Below, piece by piece: positions 18,483 through 27,464 of a stretch of DNA of 64,000 bases. Under the pieces are notes generated by a model. It was not told where the DNA came from, ran no database searches, and was given only the letters and a program-made list of their open reading frames with translations. The number at the start of each line of letters is the position of its first letter. Position 1 is the stretch's first letter. The DNA is from Formosa algae (GTDB lineage: Bacteria > Bacteroidota > Bacteroidia > Flavobacteriales > Flavobacteriaceae): the NCBI RefSeq assembly GCF_001439665.1, contig NZ_LMAK01000063.1:1-64000 (forward strand). Direction: 5' to 3'. Position numbers and translations under genes: made by a program.

Positions 18483-20540
18483 ATGATATATAATAAATCA
18501 AATTTTAAACTGAATAAAGCAAGTCATTTCTTAAAAATTGGTGTGTTGCTTTTAGTTACAGGATGTTCAACCGCTCCTTCAAAATGGGAGAATATTAATG
18601 AAGAAGGAACTTTTCTGGTGTATAGAAGGCAGTCTTTAATTGGGGAAGAATCGTATTCTATTACATCGACTAAAGACTCTATTTTAGTAAAATCTCTTCA
18701 GGGAGAAAATGAAAGAGGACGTATTACAGGTGTAGAAGCAGAGTTGCATTTAGATATGAATTTAGAACCTTCGTATTATCTAAACAGACGCTTAACGGAC
18801 AAGGATACCATTGTTAATTTGGAAGTTAAAAAAACGACTGAAGGTATTTCGGTTTGGGAAAAAAACAGAGATTTTGTAGAGGCAAAAAATCAAGAATTTT
18901 TCCCTGTACATAGTAATATTCCTGCTGGTATAGAAATGATGTTATACCATTATTACTTTAAAAAAGGTGGTAAAGGCAGTCTTCCTATTTTACCAAGAGG
19001 AGAAATATCTATGAATTTTATTAAAAAAGATACAGCGCAAATTAAAGGCGAGAATGTCATTTTAGATCGCTATGTGGTAGAAGGTATAAACTGGGGAGGT
19101 AGAACCATTTGGGTAGATCAGTCTCAAAATTTAGTAGCTCTTGTAAAAGCCAATACCCAGATAAGAGAGTACATTAAAAAAGGTTATGAAGAAGCAAAAC
19201 CTCTTTTTGTTCAAGGAAATGTTGAAGAACAAATGGCGGCTTTATCTAAATACACCACAGATTTAAAAGGCACTCAAGCGGAAGTGAAAGCTTTAGTAGG
19301 TGGAAATTTAGTAGATGGTTTAAGCGATGTGACTCAAGAAGACATGACGTTAATTATTACAGATGGACGCATTTCAAAAATTGGAAAACGATCTGAAGTA
19401 GCCATTCCAGAAGGTGCAGAAGTTATAGATGTTGCGGGTAAAACGTTAATTCCAGGCTTATGGGATATGCATGCACATTCTAATCAAGTGCAATGGGCAC
19501 CAGCATATTTAGCCGGTGGAGTCACTACGATTCGTGATAATGGAAACGAGCTTGAGTTTGCAACATCATTTAGAGATGCTGTTGCTAAAGATGGTGCTCT
19601 AGGACCAGATATTTTATTAGCGGGAATGACGGATGGTGCCGGAATTCAAGGTAATGGAGTGGTAAGAGCACGAACAGAACAAGAGGCAAAAGAGGTTGCT
19701 AATATGTACTTTTCAAACGGATATAAACAAATAAAAATATACTCGTCTGTAAGTGAAGACTTAACTAAAGTTTTAGCAGAAGAAGGCCATAAACGCGGGA
19801 TGACAATTACAGGTCATGTACCAAATGCAATTGGTAATGCTCGTGGCGCTATTGAAGCGGGAATGGATATGTTAAGTCACCGTTCTAGAATATTAACGGT
19901 TTTATTTCCAGGACAGGATGTAAAAGAATTAGGAAGTAATTATATTTTAAAGAATGACATTAGTCAAGATCAAATAGATGAAGCTACTGCGTTCCTTTTA
20001 GATCATAAAACAGTTTTAGATGTTACAATTGCTTTAGATGTTGCTAGAGCAATGCCAAAAGGAGATGTGCTTGAGAGTATAGAGCCTTTTTCAGATAGAA
20101 TGGCTTACGAGTTGTTTGAAGGTAAACGATTTAGAAGTGGTTTGTCCCCAGCTCGTGCTAAAGATGCTAAAGCAGATTATATTAAAGCGATGGGTATTCT
20201 TGGGCAATTTCATAAGGCGGGAGTTCCAATTGTAGCCGGGACAGACAATATTGTACCGGTATTTGGCTTGTATTTAGAGATTGAAACGTATCAGAAATAC
20301 GGAGATATGTCTCCTTTAGAAGCGCTAAAAACAGCTACAATTATTCCAGCAAAAGCTATGGGATTAGATAAGGAAACAGGAACTTTAGAGGTTGGTAAAG
20401 AAGGCGACATTGCCATCTTAGATAAAAACCCTTTAGAAAATATTAGTAACATTAGAACCGTAGAGGCTGTGGTAACTAACGGAAATTATTACAGAAGTAA
20501 TCCGTTATGGGAAGCTGCAGATTTTATACCTAATAAGTAA
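18483..20540 (+). CDS. Lipoprotein amidohydrolase (second copy)
   Basis: 685 aa. The lipobox LVTGC follows a long N-terminus; an internal start cannot be excluded. An N-terminal beta domain of about 230 residues shares a PRGE and VWVDQ-type pattern with the first copy. The amidohydrolase barrel has HAH at 330-332 (GLWDMHAHSN), Lys in QIKIYSS, His in ITGHVPN, His in MLSHRS and Asp in VAGTDN. The C-terminus EVGKEGDIAILDKNPL is typical. Differences around the barrel loops suggest a related but distinct substrate, for example sequential steps on one compound. The RidA gene follows 40 bases later. Confidence 0.88.
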   Translation: MIYNKSNFKLNKASHFLKIGVLLLVTGCSTAPSKWENINEEGTFLVYRRQSLIGEESYSITSTKDSILVKSLQGENERGRITGVEAELHLDMNLEPSYYLNRRLTDKDTIVNLEVKKTTEGISVWEKNRDFVEAKNQEFFPVHSNIPAGIEMMLYHYYFKKGGKGSLPILPRGEISMNFIKKDTAQIKGENVILDRYVVEGINWGGRTIWVDQSQNLVALVKANTQIREYIKKGYEEAKPLFVQGNVEEQMAALSKYTTDLKGTQAEVKALVGGNLVDGLSDVTQEDMTLIITDGRISKIGKRSEVAIPEGAEVIDVAGKTLIPGLWDMHAHSNQVQWAPAYLAGGVTTIRDNGNELEFATSFRDAVAKDGALGPDILLAGMTDGAGIQGNGVVRARTEQEAKEVANMYFSNGYKQIKIYSSVSEDLTKVLAEEGHKRGMTITGHVPNAIGNARGAIEAGMDMLSHRSRILTVLFPGQDVKELGSNYILKNDISQDQIDEATAFLLDHKTVLDVTIALDVARAMPKGDVLESIEPFSDRMAYELFEGKRFRSGLSPARAKDAKADYIKAMGILGQFHKAGVPIVAGTDNIVPVFGLYLEIETYQKYGDMSPLEALKTATIIPAKAMGLDKETGTLEVGKEGDIAILDKNPLENISNIRTVEAVVTNGNYYRSNPLWEAADFIPNK

Positions 20541-20580
20541 TTTACAGAATTAAAAAATACAAAGACATTAAACCCAAACA

Positions 20581-21132
20581 ATGATGAGTAAAATATTAAA
20601 TCTATTTTTTGTAGCCATGATAATGGTGAGTTGTGCAAAACAAGAATCTAAAGAAACACCAGAAGCAGATTATAACCCTGAAGCCAAGTTAGAAGCCTTA
20701 AATATTGTATTGCCAAGTCCGCCACAACCTGTAGCAAATTATGTAAACGGTGTTAGAACCGGTAACCTTATCTTTTTAGCAGGAAAAGGGCCTAAACATG
20801 TAGATGGTTCAGAAATTACAGGAAAATTAGGTCAGGATATAACTATAGATGAAGGTTATGCGGCTGCGCGATTAACTGCTATTAATCAATTGGCGGTACT
20901 AAAAACCATGCTAGGCGATTTAAGTAAAGTGAAGCGTGTTGTAAAAGTGTTAGGTTTGGTAAATTCAGATCCTAATTTTGTAGAACAGCCTAAAGTTATT
21001 AACGGGTTTTCAGATTTAATGGTAGATGTTTTTGGTGAAAGAGGGAAACATGCACGTGCTGCAATTGGAGTCGCTTCTTTACCGCGTGCACAGGCTGTAG
21101 AGATAGAATTGATAGTTGAGGTTTACGAATAA
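20581..21132 (+). CDS. RidA/YjgF-family protein with lipoprotein signal
   Basis: 183 aa. Residues 1-18 form a lipoprotein signal (MIMVSC, Cys18), followed by a RidA domain of the longer subgroup (PVANYVNGVRTGNLIFLAGKG, and HARAAIGVASLP with Arg159 in the position of the conserved substrate-binding Arg). RidA proteins hydrolyse reactive enamine/imine intermediates to ketones and ammonia and normally work in the cytoplasm. Here the signal predicts membrane anchoring outside the cytoplasm. In this operon it may process an imine or enamine formed by the amidohydrolases; this is inference. It lies 40 bases after the amidohydrolase and 36 before the metallo-beta-lactamase-fold gene. Confidence 0.9.
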   Translation: MMSKILNLFFVAMIMVSCAKQESKETPEADYNPEAKLEALNIVLPSPPQPVANYVNGVRTGNLIFLAGKGPKHVDGSEITGKLGQDITIDEGYAAARLTAINQLAVLKTMLGDLSKVKRVVKVLGLVNSDPNFVEQPKVINGFSDLMVDVFGERGKHARAAIGVASLPRAQAVEIELIVEVYE

Positions 21133-21168
21133 GATTTCAACATTACATCAAAACAAAAAGAATTTATA

Positions 21169-22125
21169 ATGCTTAAAAATATAAAGAATTCGAGTCTAAA
21201 GTCAATATCGCTTTTAAAATGCGTTATGGTGTTATTAATGACGTGTGCGTTTACGCAATATAGTCATGCTCAGGAATTAAAATTAAAATATTTTGGTGGC
21301 GCGGGTTGGGAAATGTCTGACGGAAATGTAACTATTTTAGTCGATCCGTATATCTCTAGATTAAAATTAGGAGATAGCCCATCGAACAGTAAAGACGATA
21401 CGCGAAAACCTTATTACCCTGAAGATGTGTATCAATCAGATACAGTAACTATAAATAAAGTCCTAAATAAAAAAGTAGATTATATTTTAGTGCATCACTC
21501 GCATTTAGATCATTTGGCCGATGTCCCTTATATTGCAAAAAAAACAGGTGCAATGGTTATTGCTACAGAAACCAGTTGTAAGATTTTAAAAGCATATGGC
21601 ATTCCAGAGTCGCAGTTATTAAGAGTTAGAGGAGGAGAAGATTATCAATTTGATGCCTTTTCTGTACGTGTTATTCCATCGATTCATTCCGCTTTAAACG
21701 ACAAGCATTATTACGACTCGCGAACGCATGACGAAGACATTGATTTACCATTAAAATTAGAAGATTTTATAGAAGGGAAATCTTTAATGTTTTTAGTTCG
21801 TTTTAAAGATCATAAGGTGCTTACTGCGGGATCTATGAATTTCTTAGAACGAGAAGTAGACGGATTAAAACCGGATGTAATATTGCCAGGTGTTAATTTT
21901 TCAAGACTAGAAATTTATAAATATACCGAGCGTTTAATGAAGTTAACTAATTACCCTAAAATCGTGATTCCAACGCATTGGGATAATTTTAGAGTGCCTT
22001 ACGGATTTTCGCAAGACGATGCTATTGAGAAAAAAATTAAACCTTTTTTAGAAGAAATGAAGCAAGCGTCGCCAAATTCTAAAGTGATTGTACCTGTGCA
22101 TTTAGAGACCATAACGATTAAATAA
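21169..22125 (+). CDS. Exported metallo-beta-lactamase-fold hydrolase
   Basis: 318 aa. A signal peptide covers about residues 1-34 (ends SHAQ). The metal motif HHSHLDH at 109-115 provides the HxHxDH signature; GGAGWEMSDGNVTILVDPY opens the fold, and further metal ligands are expected at His174 (IPSIHSA) and near PTHWDNF. It resembles UlaG/YycJ-like hydrolases rather than true beta-lactamases. Such enzymes open lactones, lactams or phosphoesters. The gene ends one base before the asparaginase start, so the two are co-translated or at least co-transcribed. Confidence 0.87.
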   Translation: MLKNIKNSSLKSISLLKCVMVLLMTCAFTQYSHAQELKLKYFGGAGWEMSDGNVTILVDPYISRLKLGDSPSNSKDDTRKPYYPEDVYQSDTVTINKVLNKKVDYILVHHSHLDHLADVPYIAKKTGAMVIATETSCKILKAYGIPESQLLRVRGGEDYQFDAFSVRVIPSIHSALNDKHYYDSRTHDEDIDLPLKLEDFIEGKSLMFLVRFKDHKVLTAGSMNFLEREVDGLKPDVILPGVNFSRLEIYKYTERLMKLTNYPKIVIPTHWDNFRVPYGFSQDDAIEKKIKPFLEEMKQASPNSKVIVPVHLETITIK

Positions 22126-22126
22126 A

Positions 22127-22612
22127 ATGAAGCTAGTATTTATTCAAACCGGAGGAACAATCGATAAAGATTATCCGCAAAAAACTAAAGGGTGGGCTTT
22201 TGAATTTGGCGAGCCCGCAACTACTCGGATTCTAGAAAAATTAAATCCGTCGTTTGAATATGAAATCATTACTGCCTTTCAGAAAGATAGTTTAGAGATA
22301 ACTGATGAGGATCGATTGAATCTTGCTCAGTTAATTAATAGCCGCAGTGAACAAAAATTTATAATAACGCACGGCACAGATACCATGATAGAAACGGCTA
22401 AATGTCTTACGGAACACATAAAAGATAAATTAATTGTAATAACAGGAGCTATGCTTCCGGAGCGATTTTATAATTCTGATGCACCTATACAATTAGGGGC
22501 TGCAATTGCAGCAACTAGCTTATTAAAGACAGGAGTCTTTATTGCCATGCATGGTATTGTAAAGTCTAGTGCAACTATTAAAAGGAATTTAGATACCGGT
22601 CTGTATTATTAA
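22127..22612 (+). CDS. Single-domain asparaginase-like protein
   Basis: 161 aa, about half the length of a normal L-asparaginase. It corresponds to the N-terminal domain only: TGGTID at 8-13 contains the first catalytic Thr, and HGTDTM at 82-87 holds the second Thr-Asp pair; the Lys position is occupied by a VITGAMLPE stretch. The C-terminal domain of classical enzymes is absent without sign of a frameshift, and short stand-alone members of this kind are known as asparaginase-domain proteins. There is no signal peptide, so it would work in the cytoplasm, releasing ammonia from an imported amide. It is the last gene of the locus. Confidence 0.85.
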   Translation: MKLVFIQTGGTIDKDYPQKTKGWAFEFGEPATTRILEKLNPSFEYEIITAFQKDSLEITDEDRLNLAQLINSRSEQKFIITHGTDTMIETAKCLTEHIKDKLIVITGAMLPERFYNSDAPIQLGAAIAATSLLKTGVFIAMHGIVKSSATIKRNLDTGLYY

Positions 22613-22729
22613 AATGAAAAAATATCAATTGGAAAAGTTGATAATTAGATATAAACCACTCTGTTGCTTATTCTAGTGAATAAGGTCAGAAAACTTTCAA
22701 TAGTATTGAATGTTGGTTTGTTTTGTTAT

Positions 22730-22766
22730 GGGATATCATATTTAAAATATGATATCCCTTTTTTTA
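22730..22766 (+). terminator. Long perfect terminator hairpin
   Basis: GGGATATCATATTT (22730-22743) and AAATATGATATCCC (22745-22758) form a 14-base perfect inverted repeat, with the central bases open as a loop, followed by seven T. It ends the SusCD-amidohydrolase locus about 120 bases after the asparaginase stop. Confidence 0.85.
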
Positions 22767-22871
22767 TTCGTATTCAAAATATTTCAATTAAGTCTATTCA
22801 ATTACGGAAAACCCGTAAGTGTAATCCTTTTCAAAGCTTTATCTTTGCCCCGAAATTTTAGAATAGATAGC

Positions 22872-23732
22872 ATGGATAAAATCGGTTTAAAGAAGGGAGC
22901 GTGGATTAGAGTATTAATACTAATTCTTCCGTATTTAATCGTTGTAGGATTGTTTCAGTTTTTCGGAATGCTTTTGTCGGGTGTAGATGTTATGAATCCA
23001 GAATTTGAAAAAACAACTTTGCAGTATGTTGCTATAAAATGGTTCGATTTAATGGGGACGTTTTTATTGCTTTGGCTGTTTATGAAAAAATTAGATAATG
23101 AGCCCTTTATTAATCTTGGATTTCAAATAAAAAACAGACAAAAAGATATTCTAATTGGCTTAGGTGTTGGTTTAATAATTATGTCTTTTGGTTACGGGAT
23201 TTTAGAGTTTTTTAAAGAAATATTTTTCGTAAAAATTAATTTCGATATTAAAGAAGCCTTAATTACAATATTGCTTTTTACGTTAGTTGCCATTGTTGAA
23301 GAAACACTTTTAAGAGGCTATATTTTAAGGAATTTAATGTATTCGTTTAATAATTATATAGCGCTAATGGTGTCTTCTGTATTATTTGCAGCCATGCATT
23401 TAGGAAATCCTAATATCGATCTCTTTGCATTGTTTAATTTGTTTTTAGCAGGTATTCTTTTAGGGTTGTCTTACATTCACACAAAGAACTTGTGGTTTCC
23501 TATAGCATTGCATTTAAGTTGGAATTTGTTTCAATCTTTTTTAGGTTTCAATGTTAGCGGATTAGACGCCTATTCAATATTAGAGTTCAAAATTATTGAT
23601 CCTAATCAGTTTAACGGTGGTGCGTTTGGTTTTGAAGGGTCTTACTTATCAATCTTAGCCCAAATTATTACCATAGTTGGTATAGCAATTTATTTTGAAA
23701 AACATCCAACTAAAAAAATAGACTTATCCTAA
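22872..23732 (+). CDS. CPBP (Abi/CAAX-like) intramembrane protease
   Basis: 286 aa from the ATG at 22872. The frame is open from 22749, but that part overlaps the terminator, and a TATCTTTG promoter-like element at 22840-22847 lies just before 22872. About eight hydrophobic helices are predicted. The CPBP motifs are present: EE-xxx-R in VEETLLRGYILR, a second-helix His in AAMHLGNP, and ALHLSWN. The family cleaves proteins within the membrane or acts in bacteriocin self-protection; the substrate here is unknown. It appears to be a single-gene unit. Confidence 0.9.
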   Translation: MDKIGLKKGAWIRVLILILPYLIVVGLFQFFGMLLSGVDVMNPEFEKTTLQYVAIKWFDLMGTFLLLWLFMKKLDNEPFINLGFQIKNRQKDILIGLGVGLIIMSFGYGILEFFKEIFFVKINFDIKEALITILLFTLVAIVEETLLRGYILRNLMYSFNNYIALMVSSVLFAAMHLGNPNIDLFALFNLFLAGILLGLSYIHTKNLWFPIALHLSWNLFQSFLGFNVSGLDAYSILEFKIIDPNQFNGGAFGFEGSYLSILAQIITIVGIAIYFEKHPTKKIDLS

Positions 23733-23948
23733 GGTTTTAAGAAAATCATTACACTATAAAGCAATATAATTATAATAAATGCGATTTATATGGTAGTGTT
23801 TTTCAGGAGTTTTCCATATGTCGTAAAGCGTTGAATAAATGTATGAGTTTTCATTAAAATCGATAGACTTTATTACTTTTGCAAATTCAATAATTTCAGG
23901 GTTAAAAATGATGTTTTTTATATTAAAAAGTTAAAATTTAAAGTATAA

Positions 23949-25313
23949 GTGGGTACATTCAAACAAGGCAGATATTCAGGGTATTTAAGACCCATTTCGT
24001 ATGCAATAGATTTGTGTATTATAAATGGATTGGCTTTGATGTTTTTCTTTAAGCATGTTAATGTTAATCCTGTGTTGTTTATAACAGTGATGTCTTCTTC
24101 ATGGATTATCTTGTCTTTATATTCTAATTTTTATGAAGTATATCGATTTACCAGGGCGGTAACCATAATGTCTTTATTGGTAAAACAAGCGCTATTATTC
24201 ACATTAATAATTTTTGCATACTTTGGTTATAGGCATAATTTAGATGTAGATAGTGGTATTGTATTAAAGTATGTAGGACTTGCGTTTTTACTTATTTGTA
24301 TAGCAAAATTTACTATATATTATTTGCTACAGAAATACCGTGCTTCTTTTGGTGGGAATGTTAGAAATACTGTTATTATTGGTAAAAATAGACAGACTAA
24401 TGCTCTGGAAACTTTCTTTAAAAACAATCCTGAGTATGGGTATTCCCTCAAAAAAATATTTAATCTTAGAGATAAAAGTCAGAACTCACTCGACGAATGT
24501 TTAAGATTTATTAAAGAAACTAAAATTGATGAAATTTACTGTTCTATTACCGAATTATCTAATAGTCAGATTTTGCAAGTTGTGAGTTTTGCAGATAATA
24601 ACTTAAAAATCTTAAAGTTCTTACCAGACAATAAAGAAATTTATTCTAAAAAACTGAAATACGAATATTACGATTTTATTCCTATTTTGTCGCTACGTGA
24701 TATTCCTTTACAAGAAGATGTTAATCAATTCTTTAAAAGGCTGTTCGATATTGTTTTTTCTGTTTTAATCATTGTATTTGTGCTTTCATGGTTAACTCCA
24801 GTTTTGGCTATTATTATTAAATTAGAATCTAAAGGACCTGTGTTTTTTAAGCAGTCTAGAAATGGTTTTAATTACAAAGAATTTAAGTGCTTTAAATTCC
24901 GTTCTATGATGCCTAATACAGATGCCCATCTAAACCAAGCTACAAAAGGTGATCTAAGAGTAACTAAAGTTGGAAAGTTTATTAGGAAAACAAGTATAGA
25001 CGAATTGCCTCAGTTTTATAATGTGTTTTTCGGAGATATGTCTGTTGTTGGACCACGACCACATATGGTTAGCCATACACATATGTATGCCAAGCGAATT
25101 GATAAATTCATGGTGCGCCATTTTGTAAAACCTGGTATTACCGGTTTGGCGCAAGTAAGCGGATTTAGAGGTGAAGTAGAGACCGATAAAGACATTATAA
25201 ATCGAGTGAAATACGACATCTTTTATGTTGAAAACTGGTCGATTCTTTTAGATCTTAAAATTGTGTTTCAAACCATGTTAAATGCTGTAAAAGGAGAAGA
25301 TAAAGCGTACTAA
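23949..25313 (+). CDS. Undecaprenyl-phosphate sugar phosphotransferase (WcaJ-like)
   Basis: 454 aa from a GTG start. Four N-terminal membrane helices (about 15-125) and a Rossmann-like central part (about 135-250) are followed by a fifth helix and a bacterial sugar-transferase domain (about 260-454) with KRLFDIVFSV, CFKFRSMM, KTSIDELPQFYNVFFGDMS, VGPRP and KPGITGLAQVSG. It transfers a sugar 1-phosphate to undecaprenyl phosphate, the first membrane step of exopolysaccharide or capsule assembly. A TActTTTG element at 23874-23881 may be its -7 box. The GT2 gene begins on the base after its stop codon. Confidence 0.93.
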   Translation: MGTFKQGRYSGYLRPISYAIDLCIINGLALMFFFKHVNVNPVLFITVMSSSWIILSLYSNFYEVYRFTRAVTIMSLLVKQALLFTLIIFAYFGYRHNLDVDSGIVLKYVGLAFLLICIAKFTIYYLLQKYRASFGGNVRNTVIIGKNRQTNALETFFKNNPEYGYSLKKIFNLRDKSQNSLDECLRFIKETKIDEIYCSITELSNSQILQVVSFADNNLKILKFLPDNKEIYSKKLKYEYYDFIPILSLRDIPLQEDVNQFFKRLFDIVFSVLIIVFVLSWLTPVLAIIIKLESKGPVFFKQSRNGFNYKEFKCFKFRSMMPNTDAHLNQATKGDLRVTKVGKFIRKTSIDELPQFYNVFFGDMSVVGPRPHMVSHTHMYAKRIDKFMVRHFVKPGITGLAQVSGFRGEVETDKDIINRVKYDIFYVENWSILLDLKIVFQTMLNAVKGEDKAY

Positions 25314-26105
25314 ATGAATGAGATGTCTAAACCTTTAGTTTCCGTAGTAACGCCTGTTTATAATGCAGAGAAGTTTATTGCACATACTATCCAAAGTGTC
25401 TTATCTCAAACATATTCTAATTGGGAACTTATTCTTGTAGATGATGGTTCTACAGATCAATCATTAGACATTATTTCAGACTTTCAAAAAGCACATAGTA
25501 ATATTTTACTATTTAAAAATCCTGAAAATTCTGGCGCAGCCATTACTAGAAATAGAGGTATGGCAGAAGCTAAAGGAAAATATATAGCCTTTTTAGATGC
25601 AGATGATTATTGGTTTACTAATAAGCTTGAAATCCAAATCGGACTCATGGAAACTAGGCAGCTAGATGTTTGTTTTTCAAGTTATAATCTAATGGATGCT
25701 AACGGAAAAAATTTAGGTAAACAAGTAAAGGCTTTAAATGAATTAACATATAGTAAGCTTCTAAAATGTAACTATGTTGGTAATTTAACAGGAGTGTACA
25801 ATGCTGAAAGTCTAGGGAAAATTTATACTAAAAACTTAAGAAAAAGACAAGATTGGTTATTGTGGTTAGCTGCTGTTAAGAGCACCAAACAGCCCGTTAT
25901 TGGAATACAGGAACCATTAGCAAATTACAGATTACAACCAGATTCTATGTCGGCTAACAAACTTGGACTAATCAAATACAATTATTTGGTTTATAAAACG
26001 GGACTCAATTTTTCTACAGTAAAATCTGTCTATTGTATGGCTCTCTTTTTGTATGAATATCTTTTTGTGAAGTCTAAAAATACTATTGACTTACCAAAGA
26101 CTTAA
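25314..26105 (+). CDS. Family 2 glycosyltransferase
   Basis: 263 aa, GT-A fold. The N-terminal VSVVTPVYNAEKFI, the VDDGSTD nucleotide-sugar stretch, RNRGMAEAKGKYIAFLDADD with the metal-binding DxD, and RKRQDWLLWL are typical for GT2 enzymes such as WaaV/KdtX-like and EPS transferases. It probably adds a sugar to the lipid-linked intermediate made by the preceding enzyme. The ATG directly follows the TAA of the upstream gene, indicating coupling. Its last 23 bases overlap the convergent CapK-like gene. Confidence 0.92.
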   Translation: MNEMSKPLVSVVTPVYNAEKFIAHTIQSVLSQTYSNWELILVDDGSTDQSLDIISDFQKAHSNILLFKNPENSGAAITRNRGMAEAKGKYIAFLDADDYWFTNKLEIQIGLMETRQLDVCFSSYNLMDANGKNLGKQVKALNELTYSKLLKCNYVGNLTGVYNAESLGKIYTKNLRKRQDWLLWLAAVKSTKQPVIGIQEPLANYRLQPDSMSANKLGLIKYNYLVYKTGLNFSTVKSVYCMALFLYEYLFVKSKNTIDLPKT

Positions 26106-27450
26106 ACTGTTTTAACTTACCACTTTTAGAGCGTTTTAAAGCGTCATGTTTTTCAAAAGTAATAATTAAACCATCTTCTAAATAGCGCTTCATTTCTGAA
26201 ATAATAGCCTGTTGTTTAGTTTCAGAAATTTCAGATTTTCCAACAAAATCTATTTTAAATTCAGACCTGGTTTTTTGAGTTATAATAAACTCTTTTACAT
26301 TACCATCATCTTCAATTATAGCTTTCGTGATATAATAAAAAGTAAGTCCGGCAGCACGCGTTCCGCTTGGTAAAATGGCCATGTCGTTGGTTCTGCCTAC
26401 TAATTTTTCTAAAACCGGTTTTTGTAATGTACTTGTTTTAGATAGTATGCCAATGTCTCCTAAATTGTATCTTATAAATGGGTGTGCTGTGTTGTATAAT
26501 GATGTAATGACCACACGGCCTTCTTCGCCATTAGGTACGGGTTGATTCTTCTCGTTCAAAATTTCCACAAACAAGGTGTCGCTGTTTACTTGCCAAACAT
26601 CGTCTGGATTTTGAAAGGCGATTAAATCCAATTCAGAAGCGCCATATTCGTTAATCACTGGAACTCCAAACTGCTGTTCTAAAAGTTTTTTATCGTCCGG
26701 AAATAGCATTTCAGAAGTTACCACACAACATTTTAAAGTAGGGCAAATCGTTTTTAATATTAGGCCTTTATCTTTTAAATATTTGGCAAATTGTACAATA
26801 GCGCTGGTGTAACCATTAATGTAATCAAATGGTTTGCTTTTAAAAAGGTCTAAATAGTTTGCTAAAGCGGTATCGCTTAAATCGAAAATAGAGAACCGGT
26901 AACGATTACTTAATTTGTCTTTAAAGCGTTCTTTGTAATACCCTATTTTATCTAACGGAATACCGTAAAACCGAGCTTGTAACGAGCTGTTAAAATCTAT
27001 ACCATACCATCCAAATCTATTCTGAATTTCTGCCCAAGTTAAAGCGTGACAAAACTTATCTTTTGCAAAAACAAAAGGATCTCCAGACGAACCCGAAGTT
27101 TTATTTATATATACATTTTTTGGAGTAAATCCGTCGGATAAACGCAGGGCTAAAGGCTGCTGTAAATCGCGCTTAGTCATTACTGGAACTGTATTCCAAT
27201 CGTTAATGTTAATGTGCTGCCCTAACTGCTTGTAAAAAGAATTGTGTGCTAAATGATGCGTTAAAATGTCTTGTTTTTTTTGAAGTAAATAAGACTCAAA
27301 TTCAACTTCATTTTTATCCTGAATCGTATTTAAAACCTGTTTGGCTTTCGCGAGCGGAAATCCGTTAAGGTGTAAGGTAAAGTCGAATAGTTTCAAGCTA
27401 AAAAAGATTTTTTGTAAAGTAAATAAAAAATATTCGTGTAATCGTAGCAT
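26083..27450 (-). CDS. CapK-like adenylate-forming enzyme (PaaK family)
   Basis: 455 aa from the ATG at 27450; an upstream ATG (27477) would add nine residues. The shorter start is preferred because the purD -7 element (27457-27464) falls in between. The phosphate-binding loop KTSGSSGDPF (about residues 117-126), EYGASELD and VITSLYNTAHPFIRYNLGD mark the phenylacetate-CoA-ligase/CapK family of AMP-forming enzymes. CapK members accompany capsule and exopolysaccharide genes and are thought to activate acyl groups for decoration. The two convergent glycosyltransferase genes next to it fit this use. Confidence 0.88.
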   Translation of the reverse strand: MLRLHEYFLFTLQKIFFSLKLFDFTLHLNGFPLAKAKQVLNTIQDKNEVEFESYLLQKKQDILTHHLAHNSFYKQLGQHININDWNTVPVMTKRDLQQPLALRLSDGFTPKNVYINKTSGSSGDPFVFAKDKFCHALTWAEIQNRFGWYGIDFNSSLQARFYGIPLDKIGYYKERFKDKLSNRYRFSIFDLSDTALANYLDLFKSKPFDYINGYTSAIVQFAKYLKDKGLILKTICPTLKCCVVTSEMLFPDDKKLLEQQFGVPVINEYGASELDLIAFQNPDDVWQVNSDTLFVEILNEKNQPVPNGEEGRVVITSLYNTAHPFIRYNLGDIGILSKTSTLQKPVLEKLVGRTNDMAILPSGTRAAGLTFYYITKAIIEDDGNVKEFIITQKTRSEFKIDFVGKSEISETKQQAIISEMKRYLEDGLIITFEKHDALKRSKSGKLKQFKSLVSQ

Positions 27451-27456
27451 TAGTTT

Positions 27457-27464
27457 TATTTTTG
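27457..27464 (+). promoter_or_regulatory. Probable -7 element for purD
   Basis: TATTTTTG matches the Bacteroidota TAnnTTTG -7 consensus and lies 25 bases before the purD ATG. No clear -33 TTTG is visible at the right distance, so this is a partial match. Confidence 0.35.

Noticed and set aside
22127-22612. Asparaginase as a frameshifted pseudogene
   Set aside because: No remnant of the C-terminal domain follows in any frame, and short members of this family exist, so I treat it as intact.
22664-22861. 65-codon open frame after the asparaginase gene
   Set aside because: It runs through the strong terminator hairpin at 22730-22758 and matches no family.
22749-22871. Upstream extension of the CPBP protease gene
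   Set aside because: It begins inside the terminator, and a promoter-like element at 22840-22847 lies before the ATG at 22872.
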